From positions 1-33,809 of the forward strand of contig CAIWFK010000046.1 in assembly GCA_903911905.1 (NCBI GenBank): 33,809 nucleotides of DNA, in the 5' to 3' direction. Under the pieces are notes generated by a model that was not told where the DNA came from, did no database searches, and saw only the letters and a program-made list of their open reading frames with translations. Positions 4,270-16,200 of the stretch are shown piece after piece (position 1 is the stretch's first letter; every line of letters begins with the position of its first letter). The position numbers and the translations under genes were made by a program. The stretch is from an uncultured Myxococcales bacterium (GTDB lineage: Bacteria; Myxococcota; Myxococcia; Myxococcales; Myxococcaceae).

Positions 4270-7200
4270 ATGCGGAACTGGAACTTCAAGAAAGTCCTGT
4301 TTGCGCTCACTGCCTTCGTGTCGGCGATCGCTCTCGCTGACTCGAGCGACGTAACCGTCCTCCAGTACCCCGGTGGCCCGTACACGCGTGACTCGGCGGC
4401 TCGTGCGCAGCTCTCGACGGACTTCCTGCGGACACATCGCGACGCGTACGACTTCATCGTCGCCTTCCCCATTTTCCCGGTCGACTTCGGTACCGAGGTG
4501 GCCGGACTTCATACGGACATTCGCTCCAACGTCACCGGCATCGGCCACGCCCCCTACGATTCTGGAGCGACCTTCGGGAGCCCCGCGCGGCTGAAGAGCT
4601 TCATCGACGTCGCGTCACTGTCAGGGGGCCAGATGCCTCCAGTCGAGCAACCCATTGCCGTTCTCGCGCACGAGGTGATGCATCAGTGGGGCGCGTACGC
4701 CCACTTTCGCGACCCGGCTACCGGGCAGGTCAGTTCGGATCTCCTGGGATTCGAAGGGGCGCACTGGAGCTTCTTCTTCAACGACGACGCAGCCATCCTC
4801 TACGGCTCCCGATGGCAACAGGTGGGTCCGGGGCAGTACCAGTCAGTGAAGTCACGCGATGCCTACTCGCCGCTCGAACTCTACTTGATGGGCATGGCTC
4901 CCAAGGAGTCGGTCCCCCCGATGACGTTGCTCTCGCCAGTCGGGGCCTCGCCCTACTCGGCGACAAGCCTTCCACCGCGGGACGGGACCACCATCAACGC
5001 CACAGCGCGCACCATCACCATCGATGACATCGTCGCGGCCGAGGGTCCTCGGGCACCGGACTTCACGAACTCGCAGAAGACCTTCCGCGCCGCGTTCGTC
5101 ATTCTCGCAGCGCCCGGCCAGGTCCCGACGCAAGCGCAGCTCGACTACGTCGATGCGGTCCGCACACAGTGGCAGAGCGAGTTCTTCTTCCTGACCAAGG
5201 GGCAGGGCGTGATGGAGACCGGGCTGGTCGACCTCGCCCCTCGGTTGGTCGCCCAGAATCCCGGCGTGCAAGCCGCGGTCGCGTACCTGCTTCAGACCCA
5301 GAAGCCCGACGGCTCATGGTCCGACGACAGTCGCTCCGTGTGGCGCGACACCGCGGCAGCCGTCGAAGCCCTCGCTCCGTTTCGCCTCGACCCGCGTGTT
5401 GCGGCGGCGAATGCCAAGGCGCTCACTTTCGTCAACGCCGGGGCGCCGCTCGACAACGACGGTACGTACCACCGGCTTCGCGCGCTCCGTACCCTGGACC
5501 CGACGAAGCTGCTGGTGTTGCCGGCCTCGGCGCAGAGTGTGACGGGCGTCGGCCTGTCCTGGGGCTACACGGCGACCGCGTTCGACACCGCGCTGTCGCT
5601 GCTCTCTCAGTCCTACGTCGGGCCCGTCGACACGACCTCGCCCGGCTGGGCGACGTTGGGTTCGCTTGTGTCACCGAGTGGCGGTTGGTCCTTCACTCCC
5701 GGGGGCCCCAGCCGCATCGAGCCCACCGCTCGTGCCGTGGAAGTCATCAACTCGATGCAGAGCCGACCCAATGGCGTTGAGACGCTTGCGCTGCAGGGCC
5801 TCGCTTACCTTCGGACGACCAGGACGACCGCCGGCGTCTTCGCCGACGACGTCGACTCGGTCTCCGCTACTTCGCTCGCCATCGACTCGCTCTGGTCCTG
5901 GAACCGACTGACGGCCGGTGAAGCGGACTCGGCGCGAACCATGCTGGTGGGGCAGCAGCTCGCTGACGGGAGCTGGAACTCCAGAGCGTATGACACGGCG
6001 ATGGCGACCGCGACGCTCGGGAAGGTGCTAGTCCCCAATCTCGTCGCAGCCGCAGTCTCCGTGGCTCGCCCTGTTGTCGTCGCAGGGGTGACGACCTCTG
6101 CAGTAGTGACGGTGCGCAATGACGGCGCGGCCATCTCGGACGCGACCATCGTCCAAGGGTACGGGCTCAACGGGTTGCCACTGACGCCACGCGTGACGCT
6201 GGCGCCAATTCCTTCGGGCAGTAGCGCGAGCGTCTCGCTGCCCATCTCCACCATCGGCGCTGAAGGAACCACCCAGCTCTTCGTCGTGGTCGACCCCGAC
6301 AACCTCGACGGAGAGTCCAAGCGGGACGACAACCAGTTCGCGACGGCTTTCCAGGTCATCGGCGTTCCCGCGGGCGCCGAGCTCTACGTTGGTGAAGGCA
6401 CCCTCACTACCCAGCCTCCCGCCATTTCACAGGTACCACAGGCCCTCGTCGTCACTGCGGAAGTCGGCAATGCGGGGCAGACCGCCGCAGTGGCGGCTGT
6501 GGTTTCGGTGACTGTCGGTGGGGTGACGGTCGGTTCCACCATCGTCACGTTGTCGCAGCAGTCGTCGTTGGCGGTGCAGGTGCCGGTGTCGATTTCCCAG
6601 GCCAGTGGGGCCGTCTCCTACGTGGTGACGGTCGACCCCTCGAATCAGTTCCTCGAAGCCATCGAGTCGAACAACCAGGCCAGCGGCGTCATCCCGGTTG
6701 TTCAATCGACGGACGTCGCTCTCGTCGCTGCGCAGGCATCGTCGGGCAGCGTCACCCAGGGACAAGACGTCACGGTTACCTACACCGTGCTGAATCAGGG
6801 AACGGTCCCGGTGACGACGGGAAGCCTCAACGTCGACGTCATGGCGGGTGGGGCCATCGTGCGAACGCTTCCGGCTCTGCCCGTTGCCGTCGATGTTGGC
6901 GCATCGACCACGAGGACTGCGACCTGGCGAGCGACGACGCCCGGCACCTTCACCTTGGTTGCCCACCTGCTCGTGGCTGGTGACGTCAGCAACGGAAACG
7001 ACGCCCAGTCGGCCACCGTCGCGGTGACGGCCTCGAGCCTGGCGAACCTCGTGGTGAGCACCGCAGACCTGACGGTAGCGCCGGCTCAGCCTCTCGCGGG
7101 GCAGGTTGCGACCGTGACGGGGAGGGTGGCCAACAACGGTGCGGTCGCGACGCCGGCCTTCGACGTGGTGCTCCGCAACCTCACTGCCAACCAGGACCTG

Positions 7201-10200
7201 GGCCGCAAGACGATTCCCGCGCTCGCTGCCGGTGCGACAGCGACGTTCTCAGCGTCGCTTACCCCCAGCTCGGGCCAGTCGTTGGACCTCTCCTGGCAAG
7301 TCGACACCGGGAACTCGGTCCAGGAGTTCGATGAGTCCGACAACGTCGTGGTGACGACCATCCACCCGCTTGGCCTTGCCGACCTCGCAGTAGCAGCGGC
7401 GGAGTTGTCGGTGGTTCCCGCCTTCCCGCGCCCTGGACAAGCCGTCACGGTCAACGTGAGCGTCTCGAACCGGGGCGGTCAGGATGCGCCTTCTGCGGCG
7501 CTCAGCCTCCTTGTTGGTGGGGCCTCCGGAACGGTGGTCGCCACCCATCAAATCGCCGCTATGACGGCCGGCGCTTCCGTCGTCGACACGTTCAGTTGGA
7601 CTGCCCCATCGACCGCCGGTCCCACCACACTGGGCGTCGTCGTGAATGCCGGCCACGCCTTCGCCGAAGACACGTACTCGAACAATCAGGCCGAGCGCGT
7701 CGTGTCTGTCCAGGACTCGACGCTGGCAGCCTCCGAGCCCTACTTCTCGCCCAACGGCGACGGCACCAATGACTCGACCGACCTCCAGTTCAAACTCGCA
7801 CAGCCGGGAGCGTTCTCGCTGAGCGTCGTCGACGCCAGGGGCACGCCGGTCTGGAGCTATTCCTCGACCGCGGCGACGACGGACGGCGTTGCGACGTGGG
7901 ACGGGTTCACAGATGCCGGTGTCGTTGCGGACGACGGCCGGTACATGGTGCGGGTCGCGGGTGTTGCTGGGCAGTTGGAGGTGGTGGTCGACAACAACCG
8001 CACCACGCTGGCGGATTCCGTCGGCACCTCCTACTTCGATCAGGAGTCTCTACAACGGGGCATCCCCATCGCTGGCGCGCCAGGCGGGGGCTTCGCGTTC
8101 GAGGGCAGGGAACGTCTCGTGACCCACGCCGCAAACGGAGACGTTCTGTTCGTTGGCTTGTTGGGTCAACCCTTCACCGGCAGCGGCTCGCTGGGACTCC
8201 ATCAGGAGCGATGTGCACTCTTCCGAGAGGGCGTCTCGGGTGGGGACCCTATCCAAGTGTCGCCCAATGCGTGGGCCTGCGACGTCACCTACGACCTGGA
8301 GGCGAGCTTCAATCCCACGACGGGCGGGTTCACCGGGAACGTCGTGCTGACGTACCCGAACCACCCTGTCGCTCTTGCCGCATTCGCCAACGGGAGCAAA
8401 GTCGCGCTCCTTCGCGCACAGTCCTCGGTAACAGGGCTGTGCGTGAACTCCCAGTGCGTGGGGGTGCCCACGCCAACCGGCGAACTGTCGGTCCTCGACC
8501 TGACGACAGGAATCGAGCAACCGCTCTCAGCAGCACCTTTCCTCGCGAAGAACATCTACTCGGCCGGCATGCCAGAGCTTCGAGTGGTCGAGGGGGCCGA
8601 CACCCGAATGCTGGCCTATGCGGGTACGACTGAACCATTTGCTGAGGTCACGCTCACTGGAGGTGTCCAGCCTACCTACAACGCAAATGCACCGACACCA
8701 GCCGGCGTACGGTCAGGCCCTCGCGACAAGCTTGGTGTCGGCGACGTATTGCCGCTTCGCAGTGGCGGTGCAGCGTGGACCAACCTCGGGGCGGTCATCT
8801 ATGCCCCGGCTCCCGGAGCCACACCTTCAGTCATCGTTCCCACTGACCACGTCGTCGAGTTCATCGACCCCGACATTTCCTCTTCCTTCTATCCAAGCCG
8901 CTTCAGCACGAACAACGTCGCGCTCCAGGGGCGAATCTCAACTGGAACGCCGCAGTCGGGTCGAAGGCTCGACGAGCTCAGCTCCGGCCGAGTGGTGTTC
9001 GCGGGTGTTGACTCCGTCGTCGCCACCTTCGGCCAAGCGGCTTGCGCTCCCTACTTCGCCAAGCCTACGAATCAGTGCGACGTTGGCACGGGCCCGGGTC
9101 TCTTCGCGTCGGATACCAAGGGCGGCATTGCGCGACTGTTCAGCGCGTCACCCCAACAGATGGAGCAGTTCACGACCTACGCGAATCTCGCCGCGAGCAC
9201 CGACGGTCGCTCAGTTGCGTTCGGCTACACCCCTGGCCAGCTGGGTGCTCCCTCCGACGTCTGGCTCCTGAACGCCGTTAGTGGTTCGGCTGCTCAGCTC
9301 GTCGCGGGACTGCCACACGTGGCGCTCACCGACCTCCAATGGTCGACCACCTCCGACGCGCTCACCTACAACTCCGGCGGCTACCGCGCGGCCACAACTC
9401 TCGCGAACCTGGCGGCCACGCTCTCGGCATTCCAGGCGCCGGGCGGGCAAGGGCTCCAGTTCTTCGGAACCGCACAGGACCTCAACTTCGACTCCTGGCT
9501 GATTCGCGCGCGTCCCTTCGCGTCGAACGGCACGTTCGTCACGGTCGCGAGCGGCACCCAGCCAGTCGTCAAAGGCTCGCTGGGGCAGTGGTTGCCGCCA
9601 GTGCCAGGCCTCTACGACCTCGAGTTGGTCGTTTCCGACAAGGCGGGTAACACCCGAACGCGGAAGACCACCGCCGGGTGGAGCGCCAGCCCCGCCATCA
9701 CTGGCGTCGCTGCAGCACCTGCGTACGTCTCGCCGAACGGCGACGGGAAGAACGACGCGACGCTCGTGAGCTACTCCTACTCTGTGGCCCACAGCGCGAA
9801 CTTCGTCGTCTCCAACGCTTCTGGCGCAGTGGTGCGGCAGTTTGCGCAGACCCAACTCCAGGCCGGGAGCTACAGCTTCACCTTCGACGGCCGTGACGAA
9901 GCTGGCAACACCCTGCCCGATGGGCCCTACAGCATCGGGGCTGAGACCTTCTCGACGCCCATCGCCATCGACACCACGCCGCCCACAGTCCTGCTTGCGC
10001 GCTCGCGTCTCTCGCAAGGGCCCACGCTGCTTCTTGGCTCGTCGACCGCTCAGGACTCGACGGGGCAGACCCGCACCTACCAGACGCTCCAGGTCGCCCT
10101 CGACAGCCAGGCCAACGACGCCAACCTCGACCAGTGGAACCTCGTGTCTCTGGATTCGAGCGGGCAGGGGAGCCCGCTTCGCAGCGGTAGCGACACCAGC

Positions 10201-13200
10201 CTCGACGAGACGCCCCTTACAGGCGACCAGGTCCGGGCTCGACGCTTCAAGCTGACGGCGACCGACAAGGCGGCAAACTCGAGCGACTCGGCGCTCATCG
10301 ACTTTCCGGAGTCGCTCGTGCTGGCGGCGCTCGGCGATGCGTCTGCAGTAGACCCACTCCGAGGCTCGCTGTTGGTCAATGGGCGCTCGTTGCCCCGAAT
10401 CGACCTGCTGGAGTCGGCGCTCGACGCCTCCGGCAACCCGCGCAGCTTCAGCTTCGTTCCTCAGCGTTGGGCCTTCTCCATGGCCTCCACGTTGAATACC
10501 ACCCTGGTTTCGTACTCCGTCGCGTGGCGCCCAGCGGGCTCCTCGCAGGCCTTCACCGTCGAGACCTCGACCGTGGACGTTCGCGATGAAAACGTCATCG
10601 TCTGGGACGCCCGTGCGGTGCCTCCGCAGCCGCTCGAGGTCGAGCTTCGCGTGGCCGACTCGGCCGGACGTAGCTTCGTCGTGCCGATTCGGTACAGCCT
10701 CGTACGGCGGCAGGCCAACATGGTGAGCTGCAACACGGACCATCAGTCGATTCAGGTATCGCTGACTGCCAACCTTCTGCAGGCCAACGAGCTCCCGCAG
10801 CTGGCGGTGGGCGCCGCGATTGACGTGCTTCCCCGCGGAGGCAGCACCCCAGTCGCGTCCATCCAGTTTCCGTCCACCCGTCCCGACTCGATTTCAGGCG
10901 GCCTTGCAAACTGGTCGATTGCTGATGCGTACGTTCCCCTGACTGACTGCCAGTACACCCTGCGTGCCCGCGGGGAGCTCCGCAGCGGTGAGGTGCTCGT
11001 CGCCAGCACGGACATCGACATCTGTGGGGTTGGCGCGACGAATGTCGCCATTCAGGGGACGCAGGTCGCGGTGTCGGAGTTCGCCACACTGACGCACAGC
11101 ACGACAAGCGTCGACACGTTCGCGCGGCCGGTCGCCGGTGGGGCGTGGCAGGTAGTCGACACTGCCTCACAAGTCAGCAGTGCGACGCCACAGCTGATTC
11201 GCACTGCCGCCTTTGGCGCCTGTGGCCAGTACGAGCTTCGGTGGGTGGTCCACCAGCAGCTCGCGCCTGATGTGGACTCCTTGGTCACCGGGGCTCAAGC
11301 CTGTGTCTTCAAGAGCCGGGTCGACCTGCCGTGCACTGGTGTCACGGTAACGGCGAGTCCGTCGGCGCCTGCCGTCAGCTACTGCCAGCCTCAAGCTGCT
11401 CCACAAACCGTGTTCCTCGCAGCGACTACCAGTGCCGGCTCGAGCGTGCAGCAGTTGTCGGCTCGCCTGGTGACCCTCGCGGGCGTCGACGTCGCGCCCC
11501 TCTCTGTCGTCGGCTTCGCCGCGGGGAGTTCCAGCGCGACTGCACACGTCGACGTTTCCGGGGCGGGGCTGTCTGACGGCCAGTACGCAGTCGTGGCGGA
11601 TGCGGTGGACAACCTCGGCATCTCGGCTACCGGCGTCGGCCCGACGCCGCCGCTGCTACTCGACTCAACGTTGCCCAGCGTCTCGCTCGTACCGGTGCCT
11701 GCTCGCGTGTGTGCGGCTACGCAGGGGCTAAGCATCGCGGGCTCGGCCTCGGATGCGCAGTTGCATGACCTGGCCGTCTCCATGTCCTCGGCGCAGGGCA
11801 CCTTCTCGCCGCGGCTTGTCCAGCGAGCAACAGGCACGAGCGTCTCGGGCGCTCTGGCCACCGTCGACCTCAAGGGCCTCCCCAGTGGCGACTATTGGGT
11901 GCAACTGGCGGCCCAGGACAATGCGGGGAATTCGGCGTGCAGCACGGCCTACCCGACCCACATCGAAGCCGACGTTCGCGTCGCGGGCCTGACGGCCACT
12001 CCCGCGGTGGTCTCGCCGGACGGCGATGGCGTTTCGGACACGTCGACGTTGTCCTTCTCGGTAACGGAAGCAGCCTCGCTGGCCATCGATGTCCGGCGCG
12101 CAGATGGGACGGTGGTGAAGCCCCTTCAGGCGCTCTCGGCGAACGCTGGAGCGCTTTCGCTTCCGCTCGCGCTCACAGGCATCCCCGACGGCCCGTACGC
12201 CATCGGGGTCAGCGCCTCGACGAGCTGCGGCAGTGCCGCGACTTTCACGACACCCATCACCGTCGACACCGTCGCGCCGGTCGCCCGAATCGACTCGCCC
12301 ACCCCTGGTGCGACTGTTTTCGGCACGATTGTTGTCGCCGGTGAGGCGAGCGACGTGAATCTCGACTCCTACGAGCTCTCTGTCGGCTCGGGCAGCACTC
12401 CTTCCACGTGGACGGTGGTGGGCAGCGGCAGCAACGCCATTGTTGGGGGCACCCTCGGCGCCATCGACGGCGCCAGCCTGCCGACGGGCGTCAGCACCAT
12501 TCGACTGGTTGCCAGAGACACCGCGGGGCACACCTCGACCACCACCAGAGGCGTAACCGTGACGGCCGCCCACCTGTTGAGCGCCTTTGTCGCGACAGAC
12601 CCCGAGGTGTCACCCAACGGGGATGGGCGGCTGGACCAGACGACCGTCAGCGGGACGCTGGTGGCGACGGCGGATCTCCTCGTCGAGTTGGTGCCGTCGA
12701 GCGGCGCGCCGACACAAGTGGCGTCGAGCAACGCGCGCGCTGCTGGCCCCTTCTCCGTTGCTGTGCCCTCAGGGTTGCTCTCGCAATTCCCCGACGGCTA
12801 CTACCTGCTGCGCGCGACTGCGACCTCGGGGGCCTCACAAGAGGTACTGACGGCGCCCCTGAAGCTCGACCGCGTCCCGCCGGCGCTCGCGATTACCCAA
12901 CCAGGGTCGGCGGCGCGCCCGGGTGCTGACGTCCAGGTGTCGGTGTCGGGAGCCTCGCAGTGGACGCTGGCGCTCAACTCGGGCGCAGCGTCTCAGGTGC
13001 TTCGCGCAGGCAATAGCGACTTCGCTGGGTCCGCCGCTTCGCTGCCCACTACGGACGGCGCAGACGAGTTGGTGCTCGATGCGACCGACCGCGCCGGCAA
13101 CCTTGCGGAGGTCCGTCTGTCGGTGGTGGTGGATGGGCAAGTCCCAGTCGCGAGCTTCCTGGCGCCCGACGCTGGTGCCTTCGTCGCGGGTGTCGTGCCG

Positions 13201-16200
13201 GTTGCGGCTCGAATCGTTGAACCGAACCTCGCCAACGTGGGCCTGGTGGCGGTGCTTGCGAGCGGCAGGAGTCCGATTTCTTCCGCGGCGACGGTTCCCG
13301 CCGACAACGTCATCGGGCGCTGGGACACTACGGCTCTTGGTGACGGCGACGCCGGGCTCGAACTCACGGTGGACGACCTCGCCGGCAACCGTACCGTCGT
13401 CACGACCTCGGTCGTCATCGACAACACCAAGCCGGTTGCGGTCCTTGCTGCTCCCGTCGGCGTCGTCGCGCGCTTGGCGGCGTCCTTCAGCGGCACCGCC
13501 AGCGACTCCAACCTCTCGGAGTGGGTGCTCGAGGTTGCGCCACCTCCGCCTGCCGTGAGCCCGTTTACGGCGATTCTCCGCGGCTCGAATGTCGTGAGCG
13601 GCAGCTTCGGCGCGACTCCGCTGCCTCCCAATGGCTCGTACCGCTTCAGGCTGCGGGTGACGGACAAGGCCGGCAACGAGTCGGTGGACGAGCACCTCGT
13701 CACGCTCCAGGACCAAACGGCGGTGCCGAGAGTCGTCTTGCCTCCCACGCAGTTGGTAGCGTCGCTGGTGGGCGCTAGTACGGCATCCCTGACGTGGACG
13801 GCGAGTTCGTCTCTGGGCGTCGTCCAGTACCTGGTCCGGCGCAATGGGCAGATTCGAGCCACGGTCACCAGCACCAGCTTCCAGGACCCTGGCCTCTTCG
13901 ACGGCGTGTACTCGTACGACGTCATCGCTGTGGATGACCAGTCGTCGCAGAGTGCGTCGTCGAACTCTGCCACCGTCGTCGTGGACACGGGTGCGCCCGG
14001 CGTCGCCATCATCGACCCGGTCCAGGGCGGCCGAGTGGGTGGCCTCAAGACGGTAGTTGGCACGGCCACTGGCGGGGCGAACTTCACGGGCTACCAGTTG
14101 TCGTTGGGGCTCGGCGCTTCGCCGGGCAGCTTCAACCCTGTCGCCAGTGGGACGACGCCCGTAGGGCAGGGCACCCTTGGGACGCTGGATGCTCGCGGGC
14201 TGGTTGAGGGCGCCACGTACACGCTGGCGCTCACTGCCTCCTCCCGCTTCGGAGGCAACGCGCAGACGAGCGTCTCGTTCAGCGTCGACAACACTCCGCC
14301 GGATGCGCCGGTGCTGTCGAGCGCCACCAACGTTGGCGCTGCAGTCACCATCGTTTGGGTGCCCAGCAATGCCCCGGACGTCAGGGGCTACCTTGTGCTT
14401 CGCGACAACCAGATTGCGAACGCGCCGGCGGGGACCTCGGTGTCGGACTTCTCGACGTGGCTTCTGGGCGCGGCAACCACGAGCTACCAGGAGTCGGTGG
14501 TGGACGGCCCCCACACCTACGTTGTGCTGGCCGTCGACCAGGCGTTGAACATCAGCGCCCCCTCGAACGCCCGCTCGGTCTCGGTGGAGACGCGCGCCCC
14601 GAGCGCCACGGTCGTCTCTCCAGTTGCCGGCACGGTGCTGACCGGGGTGGTCCAATTGCTGGCGGATGTCGTCGACGCCGACGTCGCGTCCGTCCGTTTC
14701 GAGGCGCGCATCGCGGGGACAGACACCTTTGCCCTCATCGGCACCGCGACCACGCTGCCGTGGGCCACTACGCTCGACCCCGCGCGGTTCGGGCAGGGAG
14801 ACCTCGAAGTCCGGGCCGTTGCGACCGACTTCGCTGGAAACGGCGACCCGACACCGACTTCGGTCATGTACCACCTGGAGCAGCCGCTCGGGCCCCTCAA
14901 CCTCATTGCTCGTGTCGACGGGCCCCTGTTGCACCTGTCGTGGACTCGCCCGTCGTTGCTCAGCGTCGACCACTACGAGGTAACGGGCCCTGACGGACTC
15001 ATCAGCAATCTCACCGCCGACGTCTTGAGCCGAGATTTCACTTCCTATACCTCGGGCCCAGCGAGCGTCTCCGTCACGGCAGTGAGTGCCAGCGGACTGC
15101 GCCGCACCGAGACGGCGAGCGTCTTCTTCTCGCAGCCCTTCTTCGACACCTTGCCGACCGCAGTCACGCAAATGCCCTTCGTCGCGACTGGCGCAGGCGC
15201 CCACCCAGGCGACGACATCGTGCTCACTGACGGCTCGCACACCTGGACAGCGGTCGCTGACTCGGTAGGACGCTTCCGGGTGACGACGAGCTACGCCGCG
15301 GGCGTTTCGCTTCGCGTGAGTGGCGTGGGCACCGACGCGCTGGGCAACCGAAGCAGCGTCTTTGACGCCGTCTTCCCAAGGTACCTGCCTGTGCCTTCTG
15401 TGGTGCCCCAACTCACGCTCGTCCCGGCGAGTGTGCCGGCCTCGTTCGTCGTGACGGCCAGCGGCGATGCCAGCGCGGTCGCGCAGGTGACGCTCTTCAG
15501 TCGCAGCGCGGGTGGGGTGGCCACGCCGTTGGAGACGCTGCCGTACTCGGCTGGAGTTCGGCTCTATGACTCGAACGGTCTTTACGGGGACTTCGAGTAC
15601 TTCGCTGTCTTCTCGGGGCCGACCATCTCGGACAGCGTCGCCTCGAACTCGGTCGTCTTTGGCTTCCCGGCCCCAGTCGCCACGCTCGTGCAGACGGGCC
15701 CGACTCCGGATTTTGCGGTGAGATACCTCGACCCGTCGGGTGTCCAGTTCCTCACGCTTGTGCGGCAGGGGCTTGGTGAGGTCCCGGTGGAGATCAACTT
15801 CGCCGTTGGCGCGGCAACGAGCATCTCGGACCCATCGCCCACTGGTGGCACAGTGGATTACTTCGTCGTGCCCACCGGCGTCCTGGGGCCCGCGTCGCCG
15901 TCGAACGTGGTCCGAGTCACCCAGCCTCTCATCTACCCAGCGCCTGTGCCCTTGCTCGCCTCAGTCCAGGCAGACAACTCGGTGCAGCTGACCTGGACCG
16001 CGTCGCCCACACTCCCCGCCTACGACATCCAACGCGCCGCCGACGTGTTGCCGCTGCAGTTCGCGTCGCTGGCTACGTACTTCTCGCCCGAGACCTACCT
16101 CGACAACCCGGGCCCGGGGACGTGGCACTACCGCGTGCGCGTCAGTGACTCTGGCGCCTGGGCCGAGACGGCGATTCACGTTGCGATGCCGGCTCCGCTA

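Noticed and set aside
9211-10743. 510-codon minus-strand frame inside the giant gene
   Set aside because: Arg/Gly/Glu-rich antisense frame typical of GC-rich coding DNA, with no signal, domain or ribosome binding site.
12835-15411. 858-codon minus-strand frame inside the giant gene
   Set aside because: Low-complexity Arg/Gly/His-rich product; the plus strand here clearly encodes SPNGDG, Ig and FN3 modules.
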